From 66-474 sp051954935 (GTDB lineage: Bacteria > Pseudomonadota > Gammaproteobacteria > Xanthomonadales > Rhodanobacteraceae), in contig JBQCHG010000017.1 in the NCBI GenBank assembly GCA_051954935.1, positions 4,452 to 68,451 of the forward strand: a stretch of 64,000 bases of DNA, read 5' to 3'. Under the pieces are notes generated by a model that did not search any database, had not been told where the DNA came from, and saw only the letters and a list, made by a program, of their open reading frames with translations. Shown one piece after another: positions 37,579-46,856 of this stretch (position 1 is the first letter of the stretch; the number at the start of each line of letters is the position of its first letter). A program made the position numbers and the translations under genes.

Positions 37579-39156
37579 CTAAGAGCTCGGAATCAGCAGA
37601 ACCTGCCCCGCCTTGACGCTTCCGTCGTCGGGGATCCGGCTGTTGATCGAGCGCAGCGCGCTGATGCTGACCCCGTACTGCTGGGCGATGCCCGAAAGCG
37701 TTTCGCCGCGCATCACGCGATGCATGTCGCGGATTCGCGCGTCCAGCATCGAGGATCCGGCCTGATGTGGCGCGGGCGGAATCACGCTCGCGACCTGGAT
37801 GTCGGAATCCGATGCGGGCGGCCGCACGCGCGGCCCGTCGTTGCGCGCGATTTGCTTGCGCGCGACAACCTGCGTTTCCACGGGCGCGTCGCCATCATGA
37901 TCCGGTTTCGCGTCATCGGATTTCCCGGCGTTCGCATCCCGCGCAGCGGCAAGCAGGGTGCCCGCATCGGTTTCGCCAGGATGGATGCGTCCGCTCTTAA
38001 CCGCCGCGAACCAGGTCCCCGGCGGCGGCGTGTCCTCGAAATAGCCCCGCACGCCTTTCAGGATGGCAGAGGCGAGCTGTTCGCGGTGCGCAGGATCGCG
38101 CAGCTTGCGCTCCTCGATCGGATTGGTGATGAACGCGGTCTCGACCAGGATGGACGGCACGTCCGGCGAACGCAGCACCACGAAATTGGCGCGCTCCACG
38201 TAGCCCCGGTGGGTCGGGCCGAGTGCTCCCAGCGCCTTCAGCACACGCGTGGCGACCGCTTCGCTGGCCTCGATGGACGCGCCCTGCGAAAGGTCCAGCA
38301 GCACGGAAGCGAGTGTGTCGTCCTTGTCGTCCAGCGACACGCCGCCGATCAGGTCCGCGCGGTTTTCGCTGTCGGCCAGCCAGCGCGCGGCTTCCGAAAC
38401 CTTGCCGTGTTTCGAGAGCACCCACACCGATGAACCGCGCGCGTCGGCACTGGTGTAGGCATCGGCATGGATGGAGACGAACAGGTCGGCCTTGTTCTGG
38501 CGCGCAATCTCGTACCGCTTCTTCAACGGCACGAAATAGTCGCCGTCGCGGGTCAGCACCGCACGCATGCCCGGCTGCGCATTGATCAGCTTGGCCAGAT
38601 CACGAGCCACCGAGAGCGTGACGTTCTTTTCCAGCGTGCCGTCCGGGCCATGGGCGCCGGGATCGTCGCCGCCGTGTCCGGCATCCACCGCGATCACTAC
38701 CGGCCGCGGCTTGCCCTGTGCGATGTCATCCTCGACAGTGCGAGCGACCTCGTCCTTCTTCGCCACGCGTTGGGGGTAGAGATCCACCACCAGCCGGTAA
38801 CCGTACTGGCCGGCGGGCTTCAGCAGAAAACTCTTTGGATGCGCCTGTGCGCTGAGGTCCAGCACCACGCGCGCGGCCTTGGCGTTCTTGCCACTGCGAA
38901 CGTCCTTCAGCAGTCCCCGCACCGCGGGCACGTGAAAACCCTCGGCGAAGCTGCTGTCTTCGACGTCCAGGACGATGCGTGCCGGGTTGTCCAGCTGGAA
39001 AAGTTTGTAATCGGACGGCTGCGCGGAAAGATCCAGCACCACCCGGGTGGAGTCCGGTCCGCCCCACACACGCAAGGCCTTGACCTGCGCGGCACCGGCG
39101 GCGGCCGCGCAGAGCAGGCCGCTCATGACGACAAAAGCCAACAGCAGCGGGCGCAT
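37579..39156 (-). CDS. amiC: N-acetylmuramoyl-L-alanine amidase (AmiC type) with AMIN and LysM domains
   Basis: A 525-residue periplasmic protein. The signal peptide (about 1-22) is followed by an AMIN domain (about 25-130), an Amidase_3 zinc domain (about 155-375) and a C-terminal LysM domain (about 478-524, MRGETLSGIAQQYGVSISAL). Zinc and catalytic residues are seen in DAGHGGDDPG, LEKNVTLS, SIHADAY and LVETAFITNP. It splits daughter-cell peptidoglycan. LysM at the C-terminus is found in AmiB/AmiC-like proteins of xanthomonads. The ATG at 39156 has AGGGGG upstream; one four codons earlier is possible. Confidence 0.93.
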   Translation of the reverse strand: MRPLLLAFVVMSGLLCAAAAGAAQVKALRVWGGPDSTRVVLDLSAQPSDYKLFQLDNPARIVLDVEDSSFAEGFHVPAVRGLLKDVRSGKNAKAARVVLDLSAQAHPKSFLLKPAGQYGYRLVVDLYPQRVAKKDEVARTVEDDIAQGKPRPVVIAVDAGHGGDDPGAHGPDGTLEKNVTLSVARDLAKLINAQPGMRAVLTRDGDYFVPLKKRYEIARQNKADLFVSIHADAYTSADARGSSVWVLSKHGKVSEAARWLADSENRADLIGGVSLDDKDDTLASVLLDLSQGASIEASEAVATRVLKALGALGPTHRGYVERANFVVLRSPDVPSILVETAFITNPIEERKLRDPAHREQLASAILKGVRGYFEDTPPPGTWFAAVKSGRIHPGETDAGTLLAAARDANAGKSDDAKPDHDGDAPVETQVVARKQIARNDGPRVRPPASDSDIQVASVIPPAPHQAGSSMLDARIRDMHRVMRGETLSGIAQQYGVSISALRSINSRIPDDGSVKAGQVLLIPSS

Positions 39157-39284
39157 GATCCCCCTCATGGGCCGAAATTCAACCCCAAGCCGCCCGGAAT
39201 TGCAAGCACATTTCCCTTATTTGTCCGCAGTATGCAAGAGTTTTGTCGAAGGCGGTTCAGGAAAGTTCGGCAACTGAACGACCT

Positions 39285-39740
39285 TCACCCCATTGCGGGC
39301 CAGCCCCTCGCCCGTGGTGAACAGGCGCTCAGTCGTGCTTCGCGGCCCTGGCCCGCATGCGCCAGGAAGAGTTCGAGATCGGCCGCTGGCAAGGCGCCCT
39401 CGCCTCGCTCGGGCCACTCCACCAGCACGATCGCGCGCGGATCGCGCAACTCGTCGAGGCCCAGGTATTCGAGTTCGTCGGGAGCCGCGATGCGATAGAG
39501 ATCGAGGTGGAACGCGTCGCGCCCGCTTGCGCGATAACGTTCGAGCAGACTGTAGGTCGGACTCTTGATCCGCTCGCCCGCGCCGAGCGACTGCAACAGC
39601 GCGCGCGCGAAGGTGGACTTGCCCGCACCCAGGTCGCCGCGCAGGTACAGCACGCCGCCTTCGCGCAGCGCAGGCGCGAGCCGCCGCGCGAGCGCGATGG
39701 TCGCGGCTTCATCGGGGAGGCCGAATTCCTGCTCAGGCAT
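39285..39740 (-). CDS. tsaE: tRNA threonylcarbamoyladenosine biosynthesis ATPase TsaE
   Basis: A 151-residue ATPase. Walker A is GDLGAGKSTFAR (35-46); SPTYSLLERY and HLDLYRI are signature strands, and VLVEWPERG is the Walker B region. With TsaB, TsaC and TsaD it makes t6A37 in tRNAs reading ANN codons. It overlaps nnr by eight bases and precedes the amidase gene, the same order as yjeF-tsaE-amiB in E. coli. Confidence 0.95.
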   Translation of the reverse strand: MPEQEFGLPDEAATIALARRLAPALREGGVLYLRGDLGAGKSTFARALLQSLGAGERIKSPTYSLLERYRASGRDAFHLDLYRIAAPDELEYLGLDELRDPRAIVLVEWPERGEGALPAADLELFLAHAGQGREARLSACSPRARGWPAMG

Positions 39741-41208
39741 TTAGATGTCCGTTCACGAGTGCGCGCACATAGGGAAAGAGGTCGCTGGCGAGCAGTCCGC
39801 GTTCGCCGGCGCGCGCGGCAAGGTCGCCCGCACGCGCGTGCACGCCGGTACCGATGCACGCAGCTTCCCAAGGCGAAAGACCTTGCGCCAGCAGCCCGGC
39901 AATCACACCGGTTTGCGCATCGCCCATGCCGCCGCTGGCCATGCCGGGATTGCCCCACGGACACACAGCAACGTCCCCATCCGGGGAGGCAATCACACTG
40001 CCGGCGCCCTTCAGCACCACCACCGCGCGATGGTTGCTCGCCAGCGTGCGTGCCGCGGCGAAACGATCCGCCTGCACCTGCGTGGTCGTGCACTGCAGCA
40101 GCCGCGCCGCCTCGCCGGGATGCGGCGTGAGCACGCTCTGTTCCGGCAAACCGCGCGGCTGTTCCGAAAGCAGGTTCAACCCGTCCGCGTCCAGCACGGT
40201 CGGCTTGTTCGCATCCAGCGCGGCCTGCCACAGTCCGCGCCCCCACTCTTCGCGTCCGAGGCCCGGCCCGACCGCGAACACGGTCGCTCGTTCCAGCAAC
40301 GGCCCGAGATTGCGCGGCACGTGCACGCCTTGCGGCATCAATTCGGGACAGGCGGACAGCAGCGCGACCACATGCGCTTCGCGCGTCGCCACGCTGACCA
40401 GCCCCGCGCCGACACGCAACGCAGCTTCCGCGGCCAGGCGGATCGCACCGCCCGCACCGTGGTCGCCGCCGATCGCCAGCACATGTCCGTAGCGGCCCTT
40501 GTGGCTGTCGCGCGCGCGTTTTGGCAGCCCGCGCGGGATCAACAGTTGCGCATCGGGCGCGTGCTGTGCGTACAGCGACGCCGGCAAGTCCAATATGGCG
40601 AGCTCACGTTCGCCACCGTGGTCGAACGCCTGCCCGGTGAACAATCCCCGCTTCCAGGCCACGAAGCACACCGTTGCCGGCGCGCGCAGGCAGGGTTCGA
40701 ATGCGACGCCGGTGTCGGACGACAATCCGGAGGGCACGTCCAGTGCCAGCACCGGTTTCGCCTGTGCATTCAATGCCCGGATCAGGAGCGCGGCATCGCC
40801 CTCGGGCGCGCGGTTCAGGCCCGAGCCGAACAGCGCGTCCACGTATACGTCGGCCTGTGGCAACACAGCGCCGCCTGTGATCGCCACTCCGGCACTGCTG
40901 CAACGCATACGCGCCTCGGCAGCATCGCCCACCGATGCGTCGCTGAGCGCAATCACCGTCGCCTGCAAACCAGCCTCGTGCGCGAGTTTCGCGACGAGAA
41001 AACCGTCGCCGCCATTGTTGCCCGGACCGCACAGCGTGCAGATGCTGCGCGCCTGCGGCCAGCGCCGGCGCAGCGAAGCAAAAGCGGCGGCCGCGGCACG
41101 TTGCATCAGTTCGATGCCGGGAATGCCGAAATCGAGCGCCGCCGCGCGATCCAGCGCGCGGACCTGTTCCGTGGTGTAAAGCGCGGTCTTCGCGTCAATG
41201 CCGGTCAT
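39733..41208 (-). CDS. nnr: Bifunctional NAD(P)H-hydrate repair enzyme (epimerase and dehydratase)
   Basis: A 491-residue fusion. The N-terminal epimerase domain (about 1-210) has CGPGNNGGDGFLVAK and DALFGSGLNR. The C-terminal ADP/ATP-dependent dehydratase (about 220-488) has GDHGAGGAIRLAAEAALR, LTPHPGEAARLL, VLKGAGSVI and GNPGMASGGMGD. It repairs damaged nicotinamide cofactors. TATAAT (41220-41215 on this strand) ends six bases before the ATG at 41208, so the mRNA is probably leaderless and the GTG at 41229 would lie outside it. Confidence 0.94.
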   Translation of the reverse strand: MTGIDAKTALYTTEQVRALDRAAALDFGIPGIELMQRAAAAAFASLRRRWPQARSICTLCGPGNNGGDGFLVAKLAHEAGLQATVIALSDASVGDAAEARMRCSSAGVAITGGAVLPQADVYVDALFGSGLNRAPEGDAALLIRALNAQAKPVLALDVPSGLSSDTGVAFEPCLRAPATVCFVAWKRGLFTGQAFDHGGERELAILDLPASLYAQHAPDAQLLIPRGLPKRARDSHKGRYGHVLAIGGDHGAGGAIRLAAEAALRVGAGLVSVATREAHVVALLSACPELMPQGVHVPRNLGPLLERATVFAVGPGLGREEWGRGLWQAALDANKPTVLDADGLNLLSEQPRGLPEQSVLTPHPGEAARLLQCTTTQVQADRFAAARTLASNHRAVVVLKGAGSVIASPDGDVAVCPWGNPGMASGGMGDAQTGVIAGLLAQGLSPWEAACIGTGVHARAGDLAARAGERGLLASDLFPYVRALVNGHLNA

Positions 41209-41214
41209 GGGCTG

Positions 41215-41242
41215 ATTATAGGTATTCACCTTCGCAATCGAA
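41215..41242 (-). promoter_or_regulatory. Promoter of nnr-tsaE, probably leaderless
   Basis: On the minus strand a perfect TATAAT (41220-41215) with TTCGAT (41242-41237) 16 bases upstream. Six bases separate TATAAT from the nnr ATG. Confidence 0.55.
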
Positions 41243-41275
41243 CGCGTCCGGCACAGGGCGAAAAGATCGGCGCCT

Positions 41276-41281
41276 TACAAT
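41276..41281 (+). promoter_or_regulatory. -10 box of queG, probably leaderless
   Basis: TACAAT followed by six bases (ATGCAG) and the ATG at 41288. No convincing -35 and no Shine-Dalgarno are seen. Confidence 0.4.
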
Positions 41282-41287
41282 ATGCAG

Positions 41288-42361
41288 ATGGAATCCCGCA
41301 CCGGCATCGATTTCGCAGCTCTTGCCGCGCGCATCAAGGCTTGGGGCGCGGAGCTGGGCTTCGCCAAACTGGGCATCGCCGGGGTCGAACTCGACGAAGA
41401 TGAAGCGCGTCTGCTGGACTGGCTGCGCGAGGGGCGCCACGGCGCGATGGATTACATGCAGCGCCATGGCGTGAAACGCAGCCGCCCGCACGAATTGCAG
41501 CCGGGCACGGTGCGGGTGATCTCCGTGCGCATGAACTATTTTCCCGCCGACTCGCGCGACGCATGGGACACGCTGCGCGATCCGGAGCGTGGCTATGTCG
41601 CGCGTTATGCGCTGGGCCGCGACTACCACAAGCTGATGCGCGCGCGCCTGCAGAAGCTGGCCGACCGCATCGAGGAGGAAATCGGCCCGTTCGGCTATCG
41701 CGCCTTCGCCGATTCCGCGCCGGTGCTGGAAAAGGCGCTGGCGCGCAACGCGGGGCTGGGCTGGATCGGCAAGCACACGCTGCTGCTGGATCGCGATGCG
41801 GGCTCGTGGTTCTTCCTCGGCGAGCTCTACACCGACCTGCCATTGCCGGTGGATGCGCCATCCAGCGAACACTGCGGAACCTGCACGCGCTGCATCGAGA
41901 TCTGCCCCACGCAGGCGATCACCGGACCGAAGCAACTGGACGCGCGCCGCTGCATCGCCTATCTCACCATCGAGCTGAAGGAAGCGATTCCGGAGGAGCT
42001 GCGCCCGCTGATCGGCAATCGCGTGTTCGGCTGCGACGACTGCCAGCTCGTCTGCCCCTGGAACAAGTTCGCGCAGCCCACGCACGAAGATGATTTCTCG
42101 CCACGCCACGGCCTGGACAGCGCGAAGCTGGTCGAGCTGTTCGCATGGAGCGAAGAAGAATTCCTGGCGAAGACCGAAGGCATGCCGATCCGCCGCGCTG
42201 GCTACGAAGGTTGGCTGCGCAACGTGGCGGTGGCGCTTGGCAATGCGCCGCATTCGAATGAAATCGTCACCGCGCTGCAAGCGCGCGCGGAGCATCCGTC
42301 CGCGCTGGTGTGCGAGCACGTGGCGTGGGCGCTGGAACGGCAGGCCGGGAAAGCGGCCTAG
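41288..42361 (+). CDS. queG: Epoxyqueuosine reductase QueG
   Basis: A 357-residue cobalamin- and Fe-S-dependent enzyme for the last step of queuosine synthesis in tRNA. Two [4Fe-4S] motifs are seen: CGTCTRCIEICPTQAI near 198 and CDDCQLVCPWNKFA near 248. DSAPVLEKALARNAGLGWIG is the signature of the family. A HEAT-like tail follows (about 290-355). The ATG at 41288 is preferred over 41282 because the nearby -10 box would start the mRNA there. It is divergent from nnr, with only 79 bases between the two starts. Confidence 0.95.
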   Translation: MESRTGIDFAALAARIKAWGAELGFAKLGIAGVELDEDEARLLDWLREGRHGAMDYMQRHGVKRSRPHELQPGTVRVISVRMNYFPADSRDAWDTLRDPERGYVARYALGRDYHKLMRARLQKLADRIEEEIGPFGYRAFADSAPVLEKALARNAGLGWIGKHTLLLDRDAGSWFFLGELYTDLPLPVDAPSSEHCGTCTRCIEICPTQAITGPKQLDARRCIAYLTIELKEAIPEELRPLIGNRVFGCDDCQLVCPWNKFAQPTHEDDFSPRHGLDSAKLVELFAWSEEEFLAKTEGMPIRRAGYEGWLRNVAVALGNAPHSNEIVTALQARAEHPSALVCEHVAWALERQAGKAA

Positions 42362-42381
42362 CGGCACCCTGAGCACGAACT

Positions 42382-42400
42382 CGTGCGCGGAGCGCGCACG
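42382..42400 (+). terminator. Possible terminator stem after queG
   Basis: CGTGCGCG/CGCGCACG is a perfect eight-pair stem around GAG, 20 bases after the stop. The T run is missing, so activity is doubtful. It lies between convergent queG and panD. Confidence 0.35.
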
Positions 42401-42495
42401 CTACTGGGCTTGGCGCCAGCCTCGATCCCTGGAGCCTCTTCCGATCGGCATCCATGCCTCACCCTCACGCGACGTGCGTGATGCGCTACTCCGCG

Positions 42496-42894
42496 TCACG
42501 CAGCGACGTCGCGTTCGACCATCTGCTTCGGGATCGATCGATTGGTGTGCGTGATACGGTTCTGCGCGTCCACGTACACCAGGGTGGGCTTGAAAACCGC
42601 AGCCTCGGCCTCGCTCAAGCCTACGAACGCGGCGATGATGACGAGGTCGCCCGGCTGCGCGCGATGCGCCGCGCTGCCGTTCACCGAGATGATCCCGGAG
42701 CCTTCTTCGGCGCGCAGCGCATAGGTGACGAAGCGCTCGCCGTTGTTGACGTTCCAGGCGTGGATCTGCTCGTACTCGCGGATGCCGGCGGCGTCCAGCA
42801 GTGTGCCGTCGATCGCGATCGAACCCTCGTAGTGCAACTCGGCGTGGGTCACGGTGGCGCGATGGATCTTGGCCTTGAGCATGTTCAGGTGCAT
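42496..42894 (-). CDS. panD: Aspartate 1-decarboxylase PanD
   Basis: A 132-residue proenzyme. ELHYEGSIAID contains the Gly-Ser bond where self-cleavage creates the pyruvoyl group; NVNNGERFVTYA and NGSAAHRAQPGDLVII are other signatures. It makes beta-alanine for pantothenate. The ATG at 42894 or the one four codons later may be used. It lies 172 bases after panC on the same strand and has its own TATAAT, so it may be transcribed separately. Confidence 0.96.
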   Translation of the reverse strand: MHLNMLKAKIHRATVTHAELHYEGSIAIDGTLLDAAGIREYEQIHAWNVNNGERFVTYALRAEEGSGIISVNGSAAHRAQPGDLVIIAAFVGLSEAEAAVFKPTLVYVDAQNRITHTNRSIPKQMVERDVAA

Positions 42895-42932
42895 GGCGGT
42901 CTTCGTGTCGCCGGGCGGCGGCCGGCGATCCC

Positions 42933-42938
42933 ATTATA
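42933..42938 (-). promoter_or_regulatory. -10 box upstream of panD
   Basis: A perfect TATAAT on the minus strand, 38 bases before the panD start. TTGCAC (42964-42959) lies 20 bases upstream, too far for a normal spacing, so this promoter may need an activator or extended contacts. Confidence 0.45.
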
Positions 42939-43066
42939 CCGCCAAGGCGGGTCCTTTGGTGCAACGCAGCAAGGGTTGCGCGACGGCTGCCGCACTCTTC
43001 ACCCCGGGAGCAAAACGGCCGCAGCACAATGGCAGCTGCGCCGCAGGGAGGAAGCGGGCCGCCCCG

Positions 43067-43912
43067 TCACTCGAACGGCAGATTGTCGATCAGCCGAGTC
43101 GTACCCAACCTCGCCGCGATCAAGGCGATCAGCCCTTCGCGCTCGCCATCTTCCGGAACGGACAAGTCCTCGGCACGGCGGATCGCGGTGTAATCCGGCA
43201 CGAAGCCGGCGCGTTCCAGTCGGCGCGCTGCAACGGTTTCCACCACCTCGCGGCGATGGCCCTCCAGGATCGCTTCGCGCATCCATCCCAAGGTCGCGTG
43301 AATCTGCGGCGCGACCGCGCGCTCGTCCTTGTTCAAGTACTGGTTCCGCGAGGAGAGCGCCAATCCGTCCTCCTCGCGCACCGTCGGCGCGGCCATGATT
43401 TCCACCGGCAGCGCCAGATCGCGCACCATCCGGCGCACCACCAGCAACTGTTGCCAGTCCTTCTGTCCGAACACCGCGATGTCCGGGGCCACCATCGTCA
43501 GCAGCTTTGCCACGACGGTCGCCACGCCATCGAAGTGGCCGGGGCGGTGGGCGCCTTCCAGCGTCTGCGTGACCTGCGGCACATGGATGCTGATGGACTG
43601 CCGCGACCCGAACGGATACATCACCTCCACGTCCGGCGCGAACAGCAGATCACAATGATGTTCCGCCAGTCCCGCGCTGTCAGACGTCAGCGTGCGCGGA
43701 TATTTCTCGAAATCCTCGCCGGCGGCGAACTGGGTCGGATTGACGAACACGCTCACGACCACGCGGTCGGCGCGCTTGCGCGCCAGATCGATCAGCGAGT
43801 AGTGCCCGGCGTGCAGGTTGCCGAGCGTCGGCACGAAGCCGACGTGCTTGCCCTCCTGTTTCCAGGCACGGACGGCGGCGCGCAGGCCGGGCAGATCGGT
43901 AGCGGTACGCAT
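43067..43912 (-). CDS. panC: Pantoate--beta-alanine ligase PanC
   Basis: A 281-residue enzyme joining pantoate and beta-alanine with ATP. FVPTLGNLHAGHYSLI holds the HxGH nucleotide motif (His33 and His36 by this reading), FVNPTQF is the conserved strand and HFDGVATVVAKLL the pantoate site. SSRNQYL is the KMSKS-like region. It lies 26 bases after panB. Confidence 0.96.
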   Translation of the reverse strand: MRTATDLPGLRAAVRAWKQEGKHVGFVPTLGNLHAGHYSLIDLARKRADRVVVSVFVNPTQFAAGEDFEKYPRTLTSDSAGLAEHHCDLLFAPDVEVMYPFGSRQSISIHVPQVTQTLEGAHRPGHFDGVATVVAKLLTMVAPDIAVFGQKDWQQLLVVRRMVRDLALPVEIMAAPTVREEDGLALSSRNQYLNKDERAVAPQIHATLGWMREAILEGHRREVVETVAARRLERAGFVPDYTAIRRAEDLSVPEDGEREGLIALIAARLGTTRLIDNLPFE

Positions 43913-43938
43913 GTCGGAATTCCCACCCGTCGCTGTAT

Positions 43939-44778
43939 TCAGCCGAGGATGTTCTCGTCGGCAGGAAAGATGCCGGCACGCACGTCGGCGACATAGGCCG
44001 CGATCGCCGCGGGAATCGAATCGCGCCCCGCCAGGAAGTCCCTCGAGAACTTCGGCCGCCGGCCCGGCGTTATGCCGAGCATGTCGTAGATCACCAGCAC
44101 CTGGCCATCACACTCGCGACCCGCACCGATGCCGATGGTGGGAATCGGGATTTCCTTCGTGATCTGCGCGGCCAGTGCGTGCGGCACCGATTCCAGCACC
44201 AGCAGTTCCGCGCCGGCCTGCGCCACCGCTCGTGCCTGCTCCCGCAGATGCGTGGCCGCATCGGCGCTCTTGCCCTGCATGCGATAGCCGCCGAGCTTGT
44301 GAACCGATTGTGGCGTGAGGCCCAGGTGCGCGCAAACCGGTACATCGCGCGCGGTGAGCGCCGCGATCGCTTCGCAGGCCCAGTCGGCGCCGCCTTCCAG
44401 CTTCACCATCGCCGCGCCACCTTCGGCAACCAGCCGCGCACTGGAAGCCAACGCATGCGACACGTCGCGATAACTCATGAACGGCAGATCGGCGATCAGC
44501 AACGTGGCCGACAGCCCGCGCGCAGTGAGCGCGGTGTGGTAGACCATCTCGTCGAGCGCGACCGGCAACGTGCTGGCGTGGCCCTGCACCACCATGCCCA
44601 GCGAATCGCCGACCAGCGCGACGTCCACTCCGGCGGCCTCCAGTTGCGCGGCAAAGCTGGCGTCGTAGCAGGTGAGCGCGACGATCCGCTCGCCGCGATT
44701 CTTCATGTCGCGCAGGCCCGGCACCGTGACCGGCTTGCGTTTGGGCGCATCGGCGGATTGCACGTACATGGGGATCAT
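43939..44778 (-). CDS. panB: 3-methyl-2-oxobutanoate hydroxymethyltransferase PanB
   Basis: A 279-residue enzyme making ketopantoate from ketoisovalerate and methylene-tetrahydrofolate. LTCYDASFA, LVGDSLGMVVQGH (metal site), AMVKLEGG and HLGLTPQSVHKLGGY are all canonical. GIGAGRECDGQVLV is near the C-terminus. It follows folK by 48 bases, giving the pcnB-folK-panB-panC order known from E. coli and pseudomonads. Confidence 0.96.
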   Translation of the reverse strand: MIPMYVQSADAPKRKPVTVPGLRDMKNRGERIVALTCYDASFAAQLEAAGVDVALVGDSLGMVVQGHASTLPVALDEMVYHTALTARGLSATLLIADLPFMSYRDVSHALASSARLVAEGGAAMVKLEGGADWACEAIAALTARDVPVCAHLGLTPQSVHKLGGYRMQGKSADAATHLREQARAVAQAGAELLVLESVPHALAAQITKEIPIPTIGIGAGRECDGQVLVIYDMLGITPGRRPKFSRDFLAGRDSIPAAIAAYVADVRAGIFPADENILG

Positions 44779-44826
44779 CCTGGGCGAAACGCGAATTATC
44801 CTCGCGGGCGTGATTCGGGTCGAGCA

Positions 44827-45309
44827 TCAATCCATGGGCACACACCCGCCCGCATCCACCTGCGCCAGCAACTCGCGCACGCGGCCGCGGCCGGGCACAT
44901 CGAGATCAGGCGCGAGATCGTCCAGTGGCAGGAGCACGAAGGCACGTTCGTGCAGATGCGGATGCGGCAGGATAAGGCCCGGTTCGTCGAGCACCACATT
45001 TCCACAAAGCAACAGGTCGAGATCCAGCACTCGCGGCCCCCAGCGCGCTCCGCTGCGATCCCGGCCGGCGGCGCGCTCGATGCCGAGCAGCGAGGCCAGC
45101 AGTTCGCGGGGCGCCAGTGTCGTCTCGATTTCGGCCGCGGCATTGACGAATTCCGGCTGATCGAGCACACCCCACGGCATGCTGCGATACAGCCGCGAAC
45201 GCGCAAGCAATTTCGTGTCCGGCAGGCGCGACAGCAGCTCGAACCCGCGCAGCACCTGCGCACGCGGATCATCCAGGTTGCTGCCGAGCGCGATGTAAGC
45301 GCGAATCAT
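44827..45309 (-). CDS. folK: 6-hydroxymethyl-7,8-dihydropterin pyrophosphokinase FolK
   Basis: A 160-residue kinase of folate synthesis. AYIALGSNLDDPRAQV (start), SRLYRSMPWGVLDQPEFVNA, RWGPRVLDLDLLL (Mg-binding Asp pair) and PHPHLHERAFVLLPL are the family motifs. Its start overlaps the pcnB stop by four bases (ATGA). Confidence 0.96.
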   Translation of the reverse strand: MIRAYIALGSNLDDPRAQVLRGFELLSRLPDTKLLARSRLYRSMPWGVLDQPEFVNAAAEIETTLAPRELLASLLGIERAAGRDRSGARWGPRVLDLDLLLCGNVVLDEPGLILPHPHLHERAFVLLPLDDLAPDLDVPGRGRVRELLAQVDAGGCVPMD

Positions 45310-46712
45310 TCCGGGGGAGAACCGTCCGCGGGCGGCGCGGATTCGGATTTCGGCTTGCCGCGTCCACGCCCGCCGCGCCGATGGCGCCGCTTGCGCGGAG
45401 CCGTTGCCGCTTCGGAAGCCTTGTCGGGCTGGCGTGGTGCGGCGGCGCGCGCTGCGCTCTGCAGGGCCTCTTCGAGCTGCGCGGGTTCAAGCGTCTGGAT
45501 CAAGGTCCACCATTCGCCGCGTTCGCGCAGTTCGTCCGACTCGGCCGCGCGCAGCAGCAGGAAATCGTACGCCGCGCGAAAACGCGGATGGGTCAGCAGC
45601 CGGAACACGCGTTTCTTGGTGCGTTCGGCGAAGCGCGGCTGCAGCGCCCAGATTTCTTCCATGGCATAGCTGAAGCGCCGCGGGATCGCCACGCGCTCGG
45701 TCTGCTCGGCCATCACCTTGTGCGCGCCACGCTGCCAGGCCAGGGCGCGATCCACGCCTTCGGCCTGAAGGCCGCGCGCGATCGAATACACCTCACCCCA
45801 CAGCAGCACCGCGAACAGGAAAGCCGGCGTGACCGGCTTGTCCTCGTGCACGCGCGCGTCGGTGCCGGCGAGGCCGTTCTCGACCAGGCTGCGCAATCCG
45901 CCGTGTTCGTCCCTTGCCAGCGCCCGCGCGGTGCCGGGGAACAGATGCCTCAGCAGATCGCATTTCTCCAACATGCGGAAACTGGCAAGCCCGTGCCCGA
46001 CCATGAACATCTTCATGGTCTCGTCGAACAATCGGGCCGGCGGCGCCTCGCCCAGCAAGTGGCCGAGCGTGGCGAACGGCGCCGAGGCGCTGGGATCGAT
46101 CGCGAAGCCCAGCTTCGCCGCGAGTCGCGCCGCGCGCAGCATCCGCACCGGATCCTCGCGGTACCGCAGTTCGGGATCGCCGATCAAATGCAGCCGCCGC
46201 TGCTCCAGATCCTCCATGCCGCCCACGTAATCGATCACGCTGAAGTCGGCGATGTCGTAATACAGCGCGTTGACGCGGAAGTCGCGACGCAAAGCGTCTT
46301 CCTCGATCGTGCCCCAGACGTTGTCGCGCACGATCCGGCCATCAATCATGTGGCGATCGCCCTCGCCTTCCACGCCGGTGCCGCGGAAAGTCGCCACTTC
46401 CACGATCTCCGGCCCGAAGATCACGTGTGCCAGCCGGAAGCGGCGGCCGATCAGCCGGCAGTTGCGGAAGATGCGCTTGACCTCTTCCGGCGTGGCATTG
46501 GTAGCGACGTCGAAGTCCTTGGGATGGCCGCCCAGCAGCAGGTCGCGGACTGCGCCGCCGACCAGACAGGCGCGATAGCCGTTCTCGTGCAATCCGTACA
46601 GCACCTTGAGGGCACCCCGGCTGATGTCCCTGCGGGAAACGCGGTGCTGCGCGCGCGGAATGACCCGCGGCGCGGAGGGTACGGGGAGGGCTTCCGTGCT
46701 GGAGGCTGGCAA
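45306..46712 (-). CDS. pcnB: Poly(A) polymerase I PcnB
   Basis: A 468-residue nucleotidyltransferase that adds poly(A) tails to RNA and promotes decay. VGGAVRDLLLGGHPKDFDVA holds the G-G-x-x-R-D-x-L and catalytic D-x-D motifs, and RRDFRVNALYYD follows. The C-terminal tail is basic (RKRRHRRGGRGRGK), as in PcnB proteins and unlike CCA-adding enzymes. The start appears to be TTG at 46712 with AGGAAAG upstream; no in-frame ATG precedes the conserved domain. Confidence 0.94.
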   Translation of the reverse strand: MPASSTEALPVPSAPRVIPRAQHRVSRRDISRGALKVLYGLHENGYRACLVGGAVRDLLLGGHPKDFDVATNATPEEVKRIFRNCRLIGRRFRLAHVIFGPEIVEVATFRGTGVEGEGDRHMIDGRIVRDNVWGTIEEDALRRDFRVNALYYDIADFSVIDYVGGMEDLEQRRLHLIGDPELRYREDPVRMLRAARLAAKLGFAIDPSASAPFATLGHLLGEAPPARLFDETMKMFMVGHGLASFRMLEKCDLLRHLFPGTARALARDEHGGLRSLVENGLAGTDARVHEDKPVTPAFLFAVLLWGEVYSIARGLQAEGVDRALAWQRGAHKVMAEQTERVAIPRRFSYAMEEIWALQPRFAERTKKRVFRLLTHPRFRAAYDFLLLRAAESDELRERGEWWTLIQTLEPAQLEEALQSAARAAAPRQPDKASEAATAPRKRRHRRGGRGRGKPKSESAPPADGSPPE

Positions 46713-46753
46713 ACGATCTTTCCTGATGGCGCCGCTAAGCCGGGCGAGTCCGT

Positions 46754-46759
46754 TATACT
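46754..46759 (+). promoter_or_regulatory. -10 box of tRNA-Glu
   Basis: TATACT ends 20 bases before the tRNA. No good -35 box is present at 16-18 bases. Confidence 0.4.
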
Positions 46760-46779
46760 AGCGCGCTGCCGCACGCGCC

Positions 46780-46855
46780 GCTCCCTTCGTCTAGCGGTCC
46801 AGGACGTCGCCCTCTCAAGGCGAAAACACGAGTTCGATTCTCGTAGGGAGCGCCA
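46780..46855 (+). tRNA. tRNA-Glu (anticodon CTC)
   Basis: A 76-base cloverleaf with encoded CCA. The acceptor stem is GCTCCCT/AGGGAGC, the anticodon stem TCGCC/GGCGA around CTCTCAA (anticodon CTC, reading GAG), and the T arm ACGAG/CTCGT around TTCGATT. Confidence 0.95.
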
Positions 46856-46856
46856 T

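Noticed and set aside
42895..43066. Small gene or RNA between panC and panD
   Set aside because: No coding frame with a start site and no stable conserved fold is evident. Only a -10 box is supported.
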